A stretch of DNA of 64,000 bases from Hippophae tibetana. Lineage: Eukaryota; Streptophyta; Magnoliopsida; Rosales; Elaeagnaceae. Positions within the stretch are counted from its first letter, which is position 1. Every line of letters begins with the position of its first letter. The translations under genes were made by a program, and so were the position numbers. Shown in pieces: positions 1 to 11,059 of this stretch. Under the pieces are notes generated by a model. The model searched no databases. It had not been told where the DNA came from and saw nothing but the letters and a program-made list of their open reading frames with translations. The DNA is taken from contig CM072811.1 of assembly GCA_037013495.1 (NCBI GenBank), positions 25,298,159 to 25,362,158 on the forward strand, in the 5' to 3' direction.

Positions 1-529
1 TTTTCATTTTTTTTAAGAAATTACTACCAAAATATGGGATGATTCATAAATCTTTAAAAATAAGTTTTTTGAATTAATTTTTTTATTTTCACCGAACATT
101 TTTAGAGAATAAATCAACTCTTACGACCTTTATATTTATAAATAAATTATTAAAAACATAAAATTTGTAAATTATATCCAAAAAAATTATTTTTTAAGTT
201 TTTGAAAAAAAAAACATAAAGCATTACCAAACAATTTGTAAGTGATTTTTAATTTTTTCTTGAAAATTATTATGTAAAAGTTGTTATCAAACATATTAAT
301 GATTATTTTTACAAAAGAAACCATAAATCATAAAATTAATTATTTAATCATAAATCATAAATAATAAATTAGATTTGTTATCAAGCAAAACCTAAATTTC
401 TTATCTTTTGTAGGAGTGCTTCCTTATTTGAATGCGTATTTTTTAAATAAATAAGTCAAATTATTGTTGGTAACTTAATTAATATGCTCTCATTGTAATT
501 ATCACACATATTTTATCATTGGGCTCATT
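1..529. other. AT-rich intergenic DNA
   Basis: No coding pattern, RNA gene or clear repeat border is visible. The stretch is A/T homopolymer-rich with many stop codons in all frames. Confidence 0.6.
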
Positions 530-790
530 AGACGCAAAGTTTGAAATATTTATGTCGGTTAAGATATCGAGATATAAATTTTACAAAAATATAGAAGATA
601 TTGTCATTAGTGATGCAAACTTTGAAAAAAATATGAAAACTATGAAAACTCTACCAAAAATATAGATTTTTTTATAAAATATTAAAAAAATCAATTACTT
701 ATATGTTAAACTAATTTTTTATTTAATACACATATTTTTAAATACTTATATTTATATCAATCAATAAGTTGATCAATTTGTAAGTCTTTA
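530..790 (+). repeat. Dispersed repeat, copy A
   Basis: This segment matches 56455-56720 in the same orientation over roughly 250 bp. Shared blocks include 'gaaaactatgaaaactct' against 'gaaaatcatgaaaactct', and the downstream run 'aactaattttttatttaatacac' in slightly altered form. Both copies start with a 'tttgaaat...tgt(c/t)ggtta' block. It is a dispersed non-coding repeat, probably a transposon piece, of unknown class. Identity by eye is moderate, so both copies are old. Confidence 0.55.
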
Positions 791-799
791 TGTACTCTA

Positions 800-1901
800 T
801 GTCCATTTTTTGGCTTCCAGTGTGCAAAACATGGTATCTATTTTATTTTACTTAGTGTTTGTTTATTTTCTATATAGGGTTAGTTATTGTAGATTAGTAA
901 TGCACACACACACATATTTAATAACACTATGATCGAAAGCATATTTTTCACACACCACGAGATTGGTTGTTTCATTATGCATGCTAGGCCAAGATTGGTA
1001 GGTTTTATTCATTTTTGGTCTGGGTATTTATGAAAATAACTTGAAATTTTTGGAAACAAAAAATATCTTTATTTAACACCTTGCCACCATCTTCGTTACC
1101 AAACTCGCCATCACTTTTGGTAGGTCGATTTCTATATATATCCCTCATTTATTTCTTTTCTTTACCCATTGATTTTAGTATCGAAATGCTCTCAAAATTT
1201 TCATTAAGAATTATATATATTTCTTAAATTATTTTAGAGAGCTTATATTTGAGTGTGAGTCATTTATTGAGCTTTGTAGTGGATTGTGTATCCCTCAAGG
1301 TTGTGAGTAGTTACACTTTTTGTTACTGATTAGTGGTTATCAATCTCACCACATTGTGTGGTATTGGTTATATAGGAGAGTTGGGTTCGAGTGTTGAGCT
1401 AAGTCATTACAAAAGTAGCAAGCAAAAGCAACAATAAACAGTTTGGACATAGGACCCTACTAATAGAGATAATAGTTGTTTTATTTCTTTCAGATTAGTA
1501 ACTGATTTATTATTTAGTGAATTTTTTGCCGTTAAGTAATTACCTTAAGAAACCCGAAGACATTACCACATAGACATAATCTCGATGTGAATTTACCTTA
1601 TTATATTGCTTGTTACGCTTTATCTATTATTGTGCTAGTACAATCTAATTTTAAGGTGTATATGTAACCATATACTAAAAGCTTAAACTATGATTAGAAA
1701 GATTTATATTCTTGGTGCATTCTGTTGAATATATATAATATATGTTGTTCAAAGTTATTTACTTATATGATATTATATTATTTATACCTTTACTATGTAA
1801 CTTGATTAAGTGTTTACTTTCCATTCTTGTAAGTTAGAGGCAAGTCCTTAAGAAATCTTATCTACTTATCATAGTTGTGTATCGAGTCACATATTCTTTC
1901 A
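800..1901 (+). repeat. Probable 5' LTR region of a copia element (left border unresolved)
   Basis: The block ends in 'cttttca-like' sequence (ttctttca) directly before a tRNA-type primer-binding site at 1903, as expected of the right border of a Ty1/copia 5' LTR. The body is non-coding. No matching 3' LTR was found in the window, so the left border cannot be fixed by alignment; the true LTR may be shorter than this span. Confidence 0.4.
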
Positions 1902-1902
1902 A

Positions 1903-1916
1903 TTGGCATCATAGCG
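1903..1916 (+). other. Primer-binding site of copia element
   Basis: 'ttggcatcatagcg' resembles the TGGTATCAGAGC-type site, complementary to the 3' end of initiator tRNA-Met, that Ty1/copia elements use for minus-strand priming. It lies just downstream of the inferred LTR end and about 90 bp before the gag-like coding region. Confidence 0.5.
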
Positions 1917-1989
1917 ATTACACCCTTTTTGGACTTACCCAATTCGATATGGATTTTTTTAACTCACTATTCTCATACACACATTCTCT

Positions 1990-3241
1990 TTGATGGAGTT
2001 GAGAGAAAGATGTAATGTAGGTAGACCTTCACTTTTCAATGGGCTGAAATATGCTTATTGGAAATCACAAATGAGGGCATTCTAGTGGTCCCAAGAAGAC
2101 CATGTGTGCTTACATGTCAAGAATGGCTGGACGTACCCAACTAAAATCCTACCCATTAATATTGTGATTCCAAAACCTATAATCAAGTGGATGAAGGACG
2201 AAATTAAGGAGTCTGAATGGAATAGTAAGGGTTTAGATGTAATTATCAAGGTTGTAAAGTCTGATGAGTTTAGAAAATACAGAGTTGTACTACCTCTAAG
2301 AAAGCATGGAATATTCTTGAGATAACTCATGAAGGTACGTGTGTCGTTAAGAGGTCCAGAATGCTAAAGTTAAATATAGACTTTGAGCTATGTATTATGC
2401 AAGAAGATGAGACTTTTGATAAGTTTTATGCATAGTTCTCAAAACATTGTCAATTATTCATACAATCTGGATAAACCAAGAAAAATAGACCAAAAAGATC
2501 ATTACTAGTCTATCATATAGGCCTATGAACATACCTGGTGAGTTCACAGTGAATGAGCTAGTTGATAACCCCAAGTCTTCAAATTGCATCACCTGTTACC
2601 AATATAAGAAAAAATAGGTTTAAGAAGGGAAATAGCTTGGTTCTTAAGATAACCAAGGGAAGTGATTCGAACAAATATGTTTATGCCACAATTAGTAGTA
2701 ATAGTGACTCTAAAATCAATGAGGAGGAAATGACTTTCCTAGCACAAAGATTATTCAATTTTTTTTAGAAAGAAGAAATTCTCATTTGGGAGTAAGAGAA
2801 TAGATACTTCAATATCTAGAGTTGATGAAGAATTAGATAATGAATGTAAGAAGCCTAAAAAAAGCCACTTGAACAAGATTAAAAAATTTGAATGTGGAAA
2901 GCCTAGACACACTAATACAAATTGTTTTCAGAAACAAAATTGCATAAAAAAATGTGCTATGAAAGCTAAGGTCACTATTTTGGCTAATAACAGTAGTGAT
3001 GATGAGGATGACACTAATTTTCTGGTCTTCATTGCTTCTAGTAGTGTTGTTGGTCCTCCGACTACTCCCTCCGATGTTCAAGGGGTCACAACTGAAGAGT
3101 TGACGACGATGATGATGAGTAAGATGAATCTCTTAACTCCTACAATGCACTCTTGTTGAAGCATATCAAGTATGAAAAAGAATAAAAAGGCCTTGGAGAG
3201 CCGTGATGAAACCCTATCCCTTAGCCATTAATGTTTATTTT

Positions 3242-3289
<48 letters not shown>

Positions 3290-4190
3290 CTTAATTTGAA
3301 TTTAAGAGTCCTAATATGATATGTTTCTATAATTTTGGATCTTCATTATCTTCAAATCTATAATAAAATTTAAATAATAATAATAATTAAGTCTAGATTC
3401 AAGAAAAAATAAATAAAATTAGATTAAAGTTAAAGTTGAAAAGTGATAAATTATGTCAAAGTATGTCAAATTATGCAATTCATCAAGGTGATTCAAAAGA
3501 GATGTGATGATTTGCTTGAAAATTTCAATGCAAATAATAAGAAAGTGAAGAAGCTTGAGGTACAATTGAAGGTTCCTACTTTTGGCAAGGCTACTACTCA
3601 CCTTTTTGTCAATCCTAATACCACACATGATTAGAAGAATTAAGTGGAACAATTAAAAAGGTAGATTATTGTCCTTAAGGGAACAAAAGAATATATGCTT
3701 ACTCTTTTATAGAAAAGAAGTTGAGATTGAACAAATGCACAAGAACGTTAGAATTCTTAATAATTCTACTACATAACTTGGATTCTTACTTAAGGAAAAA
3801 GAAGAGTTGATGATTAAAGCTTTAAGGGATAAACTAAGTGTTAGTGAGAAGTAACTGGCACTTTTTACCATCATGGTCAACAATATAATGACTAGTTTTA
3901 AGAATTTAAATGAAATCCTTGACAATATAAAGAAATTTGGTGACAAACATTGCAATGGTTATAGTGAAAAGGTTTCCACATCTAAAATGGGTTTACTAAG
4001 TTTGTCAAAGCTTATGATCAAGATCCAACCACATTCCTCTAGCAAGGTGATCCCTTTACCTAAGGCTAGCACTTCCAGTTGCTCTAGTGATGGTATACTA
4101 CTTATACCTATTGATGTCCCCACATATCACCACTATGGTGAACTTGGGCATTTGAGCCTCATTATAAGAAATTAATTTCTCATCCTTGTA
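1990..4190 (+). pseudogene. Ty1/copia gag pseudogene (long gag with two zinc-knuckle relics)
   Basis: A decayed retrotransposon gag is read in shifting frames. Near 2035-2085 a translation matching the gag start of copia elements is visible (FNGLKYAYWKSQMRAF, then a stop). At 2104-2325 there is an open stretch with the motif KWMKDEIKESEWNSKG, typical of this gag family, followed by weaker matches to about 2560. At 2880-2935 lies a broken CCHC knuckle (ECGKPRHTNTNC, first Cys lost). The segment 3440-4000 has the lysine- and glutamate-rich character of the coiled-coil linker seen in long copia gags. At 4125-4165 there is a second broken knuckle (HHYGELGHL). No protease, integrase or RT follows, so the element is truncated. 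Gag normally packages the element RNA; this copy cannot encode a protein. Confidence 0.7.
3243..3288. repeat. (TA)n microsatellite
   Basis: An uninterrupted TA dinucleotide run of over 40 bp lies inside the decayed gag region. It could fold as a simple hairpin and is likely length-polymorphic. Confidence 0.9.
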
Positions 4191-4239
4191 TGAAATTTAA
4201 TATAAGGGTTTCTCTTCTTCTCCTCTATATGCTACTCTT

Positions 4240-5690
4240 TGAAGTCAGGGACCTCTAATCAAAACCTACCACGTGGATAACACGCAAGTAATGGAGCTAA
4301 CAGAGCAAGCTACATAGATGTCATGCCAATAGAGACGCCCAATCATAGATAGTCGCATGTGTATTATGATGCAGTGCAAAGCCAAGTGTCAGCATGGCGT
4401 TCATTTCGAATTCGTCCCGCTTGGTCAACACGCACGCCACACGTTTTCACTTAATTCGTCCAACCATTCCACCTGTGCACCATGCCATCCATAAAATAAA
4501 ATCATGTTGCACCACATGTCGATGACTCATCTTTTATTGACCGAGACTAGTCTCCTATTCCACGCGTTGGGCTTTGATTTTCCTAGTGAATTCCATATGC
4601 CATATGTCGCACTCTCATTGGTTGATGTTGTTAATTTTGTTTATTTTGATCTTAGCCCTTGATCTGAAGCTAATCTAACGATCTAGATTTTACCTGAGCT
4701 ATATTTAATCCCTTAATCACCCCATAAATCCTAATAAGTCGTAATTAACATAATTTTTATTAGTTTTTAGGGCTAAGAAGAGAGAAAAATACAGATTTTT
4801 TTTTAAAAGAAGATACAATTTTGGTAGAGACTTAAGAGAAAATTGGTATTATAATTCAAGAAATTGATTGTACTTCTTCTTCTACTTCTTTCTTTATCAA
4901 TTTTTATGTCTTTCTTTTTGAAAAATATGAGTTTCATGAATAAAATTATGTCTAGTTAGTTTATTAATCTAGGGTTCTTATAAATCCAATCCCTTAATCA
5001 CCCCATGTGTTAATCAAGTATTTTATCCCAATTATGATTTTAATTTAATTATATTATTTAATCTGATTTTTATGCTATTAATTTTTTGGCCAACGATTGA
5101 TCTATAGAATAATTAAATATATTTGAAAGAATTATTTAATTGTTTGTCTTGAATAAATAACATGCATAGTTTATAGACGGATATGTATGTGATCCATAAT
5201 TGATAAACTTAACGAGTAGTTGACATGATAGTGTGATTAGGTTAATTGTTATATAGTGTGTAGTTTACTTGAGTGAGGAATACATGCATGGTTAGATTTA
5301 ATAGATCATGTAATTGATTGATAATTATATTAGAAGATTTTAGTGATTCACATGTTTAGAAAATAGAAGGATTAAGTATTCTTAGATTTTTCACATATAT
5401 CTTCTTAGCTATCAATTCTAATTTAATTAATTATTGTTATTTATTTTTAGTTGTTTTAATTTTTCTTCCTTAAAATATAAAAACACAAAAAATTGAATTT
5501 TATTTTTTTATTTTAAAAATTAGTTTCTAATAACATAATCTCCGTAAGAACATTTTTTTATTATTATATTACTTGTTGTGATATGTATACTTATACATTC
5601 ATTGAACATAATTCTTGTGTCAATCACCCAATAACTCTAATTATTAAATTACAAGCGTTTAGTCTATATGATACATACAATCAACATTTT
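4240..5690 (+). repeat. Unclassified LTR-like / retroelement leader block
   Basis: The part 4240-4620 is clearly richer in G+C than its surroundings. It is followed by a TATA-like stretch ('ctatatttaatccc') and then a transcript-leader-like region with a purine-rich tract. The layout (GC-richer U3-like part, TATA-like box, long non-coding leader) resembles LTR plus leader regions of plant Ty3/gypsy elements. The short string 'aatcccttaatcacccca' occurs twice, near 4708 and 4988. No coding domain is seen. The class is a guess. Confidence 0.3.
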
Positions 5691-5699
5691 TAGGGGAGT

Positions 5700-8160
5700 T
5701 ATTTTCTCAAAACTCTCCCAAAAACTTTAAGTACTTAAAGATAATGGTTAGGTTATTTCTTTTATAATTGTGTCAAAGGAAAAAAGTTAGTAATATTAAA
5801 ACACATATTATTTATTAGATTATACAAATAATATTAATAAATTATAATGGTTTTTGGACAAAATTGGTTAAAAATATAGTTGTTAACAAATATATAAATT
5901 TAATTTAATGAGTCATTCTTAATATCAATGAAAATATTTAATTATGACTAGAAATACATATATCATTAGATTGTGCTAATATTTAGTTAAAAATTATTTT
6001 CTAAACTATTTATAATATATATATAATAAATGATAGTAATAGTACATTAATTATGACTAATATATACAAAATTTCATTTACTTTTAATCGAGACACTACA
6101 AATCCACGTAACAGATAATTTAAATCTATCCCATGTCACATTTTTTTTAGTTATAACTGGTTTAGGAAACACATAACAATTCAAAAAATACACACATTTG
6201 TATTACATGCTTCATTTTTGATATGTTATGAAGTTTTTGATTTCAAGTTTATTTTTAAATAGTTAATGTATTTGTAATAATACATCTAAATATAGATGAA
6301 TTTTTGTATATTGTGGTAATAGTTAGTCGATTATTATTAACTATTAGCATTTTGATGAAAATATATAAATGTATAGATGCTTATAAATATAGAAACTTAA
6401 ATTAATAAATTAGTTATTAAATCAAAGAAAAATATTTAATTATAAATATATTATTAGAATAGATTTATTTAAAAGTACTAAAAATCTTTATCTAAAATAT
6501 TTGTATTATATATATATATACACCGTTTTTTATTCAAATAATTCTAAGAAACAGTTTAATCAAATTATTTCAACTATTAATTTGAGTGTAAATATATCTT
6601 TTATCTTATTTGTTTTTTATTTTATTTTAATAGTTATTAATTAAATTTTAATTTTAATAGTAATTATATTATTGATTTAGATTATTTTACTTCTAAGATA
6701 AGAAGATTGTTAATATTATTTATTATATATATTTTTTTTCAAAACGGACCTCACGTGTATATATATATATATATTCATTTGCGAACAAAGTAAGGCAGAT
6801 GATGATGATCGGAAGTATGGAAGCTTATATGAGTTGGATTAGGTTGGGTCATATTAAATATGTTAGATTTTGGCAGAGGCCATAAATAAGAAGGACAAAT
6901 TGGTTTTGACGTGTGAGTTAGGGAATAAGAAGAGTAGTAAGGAAAGAGCCAACGAATAATTAAGGGACTTTATTTGAGGAAGAAGAAGAAGAAGAAGAAA
7001 ACAATGAACTATCAAAGCACGCAATACGAGGCTGAGAAAAGTCCACGCTTTGCTTCTTCTAAATTATGATACAAATGAGCCCCCCCATGCCTGTTTTTTG
7101 ATAATGATTGCTTCCATGCCAGCGATCGATTTATAGTACTTTAGTATTTTACTCACATTTAATGATGCTACTTCTCTATGTTTATGTTGTACATTTGATT
7201 CATTTGTTAATAAAATCTTTATTTTATATGTGAACTTTTTCATTTTTATTCAATATATTACTTGAATTTTCTTAATTTATGGAGATGACTAATAATATGT
7301 GTATTTTCTTCTTATTATTTAAAAAAAAAAAGAGATGTTTCATTAATGACATCAAAAATATAATACACAGCCTTTTAAGCAAAAATCTAAACAAAAATAT
7401 CCTACTATAAAACTTGCATTTTTTTCCCATATAAATTGCTTCCAAAATTCTATGCAAATTCTTCTAGTTAGATACATAAAAAATGATTGTAGTAGAACAA
7501 AATAAAAAAAATGCACACACTTATTGTCCAAAAAAATGTAATAAAAAACCTAATCTCTTAAGAATCTTATTATCCAAAAAGATTATTAATATGAAAAATC
7601 ACGATTGTGACAAATATATATCTATGCTATATGCGTATATTAAAAAATAACTATTACTGTTAATTAGTTGTTGTGATCGTCTTTTTTTTTAACTAAAAAA
7701 ATAAATTTTAAAACATCACTTTTAATAAAAATATACATAATAATAATATTAAAATTATGTATTATACATTGTGGTATATTATTAATACTTATTTTTTTTA
7801 TAGAATACTTTACACTTAGTATAGAATAAATTATGTGGTTATAATTATATCATTTAAAAATAGATTTGTGAAGCATCACTTTCTAATAAAAATGTACACA
7901 AAAATAATATTAAAATTTGTAGTTATTATTATATCATTTATCTACTCATAATACAAATATACAAATAATAATATCAAAATTATGTATGGTACACAACTAT
8001 AATATCAAGATTTACCATTTATGTAAAATTTGGATTTTTAATGTACCATGTACACAAAGATAATATTAAAATTCTTAAATTAATACTTTGAATTTAAAAA
8101 ATTATTATTTTTTAAATGTAATGCTTATATTGACAAGACCAATGCTTGAATTTATATTTT
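5700..8160. other. AT-rich intergenic DNA with microsatellites
   Basis: No gene is supported here. Visible features are short TA runs (about 6505-6520 and 6756-6773) and a GAA trinucleotide run at about 6979-6999. Everything else is AT-rich with stops in all frames. Confidence 0.6.
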
Positions 8161-8170
8161 TAAATGGAGC

Positions 8171-8192
8171 CACTACTAAAATAGTGATATTT
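8171..8192 (+). repeat. Left terminal inverted repeat of CACTA element
   Basis: Starts CACTACTAAAATAGTG. It pairs with the reverse complement of 17991-18012 with two mismatches in the first 20 bp. The last 3 bp before it are AGC. Confidence 0.75.
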
Positions 8193-8257
8193 AGTATCGG
8201 AAATTGAGCCTCTTCTTTTTAAAAACCAAAATCATAGAGTTTTAGTCACAGTCTAAT

Positions 8258-8305
8258 AAAAATCGAGGTTATAGTATATATATATAACCTCGATTTTTAT
8301 CGGTG
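8258..8305. repeat. Subterminal palindrome of CACTA left arm
   Basis: The arms 'ataaaaatcgaggttata' and 'tataacctcgatttttat' are separated by a short TA run, giving a near-perfect hairpin. The core 'cgaggt' is the same motif seen in the right-arm array ('acctcg'), supporting that both arms belong to one element. Confidence 0.75.
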
Positions 8306-8439
8306 ACTGTGACCATAAGTTAAACTAACAAAATTACTTAAATATAAACAAATTTATATAGTCATGATTATTAAATAATCATGATCTAATTAAAATAATA
8401 GATTTTTTAGTATTTTTAAAACCGAAATCAAATAATATA

Positions 8440-8890
8440 TTTTGTGTGTTATTCATTTAAAAAAAACTAAAAAAAAACTTTATAATTTTTTCATTTTTTC
8501 CTCCTTTTTTTATTTTTTCCTCTCCTTTTTCCCCTTTCCTAACTTGCTCGCTCTGGTTTTCATTTCGCGCACCACCTCTATCTTCTTCCTTTTTCCTCTG
8601 TTGCACACCTCCCCTCGTCGGTTGTTCATTTTCATTGTTGCTCGCAACCCAACTTCGGTTATACCCATCTTCGATCGTACCCTTTTTCTTTTCTTCCTAT
8701 CTCTTGTTTTATGCACCCAGCTCGCAGACTCTACCCTTTCATTATCAAGTAACTACATACACTGTCATGCATCTCCAACTCAACCAGTGCCTTCGCCTAT
8801 TCCCGATCGTCCCCCAACCTCAACTGGACCACTAATTGTTTTCCTACTATTTTGGTTGATCCTCTTCCTGCAGCTCAACCGATGAGTAGT
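8440..8890 (+). other. Pyrimidine-rich, GC-richer segment with a 147-codon open frame
   Basis: A frame is open from 8442 to 8885, but its product is low-complexity (Phe/Ser/Leu-rich from CT-rich DNA) and has no recognised domain. Base composition differs from the AT-rich flanks. Since it lies inside the CACTA element it may be a second captured host fragment (for example a leader and exon 1), or element-specific leader sequence. No real gene is claimed. Confidence 0.3.
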
Positions 8891-9990
8891 TCTTTAGTTC
8901 CAAATTGTTTTTTATTGTGATATTTTGTCTGGTGAGACACTAGAAATACATCATCATGATGATGATGAATACATATAAATTTGGTGATTTGGGTTTGGGA
9001 AAGTTGGGTGGAGATTTTGAATTTGTTAATATTAACAAAACTCAGACTGAGATATATTTTGAAGTATATTTTATTTTTATGTACAAATCTTGTTATGAAA
9101 AAACTCCTACTTGTAATATGAAAATATGTTGTATAAATTTTTATTCTAACATTAATGAGTTGTAAAGGAAAATAGGACAACTCACTCAATTAAAACCGTT
9201 GGATTTAGATTCTTGTGTTGGTTTCCTTATTCTTGATCTCACGCATGTTCTCAAATTACTTTACATTTTTAATCCAATTATTCATCATTATATGATAAAA
9301 GTTGAATTACTTGTAATATTGGAGGGATGGTAAAGTAATTTTATCTTTTTTTTCTTATAAAACTAGTCTTCTCTTATTACTTATAAAAGAAAGAATGAGG
9401 GTAAAAGTTTTCAATTTTATTGATACATTTTTTAATATACTAGGTATACCAGTGAAAATAACTCTTCGATATTTATATATATTTCAAGGTAATATTTTTT
9501 TTCATATATCCCATGAGTAAGTCTCGAGGTATTAATTAATTAATATGAAAGTTTAGGAGACAAATTAGGCTTAGATGTTTTCATCGAAAATATTTAATTA
9601 TTTGTTCTTGTATATAATAGTATCATTGTTTTATATAAGAATTTTTCATGCAAAATACATACGAATTTTTGTTGTTGGTAAACCATCAAGTATGTTGTTT
9701 ATTCTCAAACATTTAATATAAGGGTTTCAATTTTCAACTCAATCTTGCAAATTTAGTTTGATGGACATATTTTAATACTAAATTGCGTGAAATCATTGAA
9801 TTAATCAATATCATACTATTCGCAACAAATGCACTTTTGGGATTTTATATACAAACTTGGATGTAGTTCTTTCTTGATCTTGACTTTTCAAGGCTAAAAA
9901 TGTGTAGACTTGATTGTTTAGGCTAATGATGCCACTAATTTTCCTTTTTCTTTTATGGTATATATATATATTGGTTCTAAATATAATGCA
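8890..9990. other. Non-coding CACTA interior left of the beta-galactosidase cargo
   Basis: No beta-galactosidase exon or transposase domain was recognised. Short open frames at 8956-9165 (+) and 8875-9189 (-) have no motif and overlap each other, so they are treated as chance. Confidence 0.5.
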
Positions 9991-10140
9991 TTTCTTAAAT
10001 TTGGGGAAGGGATTGCTTATGGAAGTTTAGATTCTCCCAAATTAACATTTAGTGGTGGTATGACTTTAAGAGCCAGTATCAACATAATTACACTCCTAAA
10101 TATTTCCCTCTCTCTTCTTCTATCTTGCTACTTTTTTTAT

Positions 10141-10302
10141 GGAGAGTTTATGTGTCACTATGACTATGAGTCTAAGGTTAGTTTGTTTACAAGGTGAAAT
10201 AGAATATTGGTTCCCATATAAAGAGAGTTTATGTGCCAGTATGACTATAAGTTTAACGTTAGTTTGCTTACAATGTGAAACAAAATATTGACACCCATTT
10301 TG
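10141..10302 (+). repeat. Tandem duplication, two copies of about 80 bp
   Basis: Both units start 'gagagtttatgtg' (10141 and about 10223) and run through 'agtttg(t/c)ttacaa(g/t)gtgaaa' to a '..cccat' end. They sit in the beta-galactosidase intron, with the second unit reaching the start of the next exon (HFETWN). Differences between units are about one in eight bases by eye. Confidence 0.8.
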
Positions 10303-10643
10303 AGACCTGGAATGCTGGTGTTTTTGGCCGTATTGCACTAAGTGGTCTAAATGAGGGTAAGAGAGATTTTTCATGGCAAAAATGGACTTACAAGGTTGGT
10401 TCTTAAACATATACATTGCACCCCCATGTTTCTTGAAATGTTAGAGTTATGAAATTTATGTTTTCAACTAGGTTGGTCTCAAAGGAGAAGCCTTGAGTCT
10501 CCATGACTTAGTGGAAATACTCCGATAGAGTGGAATCAAGGATTTTCAGTAGCTCCTAGACAACATTTAACATGGTTCAAAGTAAGTTTTTCAAATACTT
10601 TTATATGAATTTCCTGGTGTAGGGTAAAGTATTACCTAATTCA

Positions 10644-10932
10644 TAATAAAGATTGATTCAAATTTCAATTATCACATTCCTATTCCTATGCCACTTTTTG
10701 TTACAAGTGGAGATGAGGACCATTTATTTCTCTGTTTCTATTGAGCTTTATCATGTCCTATTGTCTAGCAATTAGTTTGTAATTAGCCAATATAATAGGC
10801 ATATTTTGCATTCAATAAATTAAGCAGTGAATAAACAGTTTTTTAAGAAGTTTCTTGCAGAAATTTTCTTTGTGTCCTTATCTTCTTGTTCATTCTATTA
10901 TTTTTCAGTAAAATTTTGTGTAATTCTCAACA
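10644..10932 (+). repeat. 5' LTR of nested copia element
   Basis: 289 bp aligning end to end with 14768-15054. The expected initial TG is mutated to TA (the 3' copy has TG). It ends in CA, 'ctcaaca'. It contains the expected 'aataaa' signal region ('cattcaataaattaagcag'). Confidence 0.9.
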
Positions 10933-10935
10933 AAT

Positions 10936-10947
10936 TGGTATCAAAGC
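10936..10947 (+). other. Primer-binding site of nested copia element
   Basis: TGGTATCAAAGC, 3 bp after the LTR, complementary to the initiator tRNA-Met 3' end; one base different from the usual TGGTATCAGAGC. Confidence 0.85.
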
Positions 10948-11059
10948 CAAGTTGGTCTGTGACTGGGAAATCCAAAGAGTGAAACACCAAAACACAAAGA
11001 GACAAGAGTTTTTTAGAGATGACAGCAAACGTGTCTTCAACTTCACAACCTCTCATTCC

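Noticed and set aside
1370..1400. tRNA-like 'gggttcgag' T-loop string
   Set aside because: No acceptor or anticodon stem can be paired around it.
8442..8885. Low-complexity 147-codon open frame as a real protein gene
   Set aside because: The product is a Phe/Ser/Leu-rich translation of CT-rich DNA without a domain; kept only as a compositional block.
9955..10197. 80-codon open frame as an independent gene
   Set aside because: It is the AYGSLDSPKLTF exon of the beta-galactosidase fragment plus adjoining intron.
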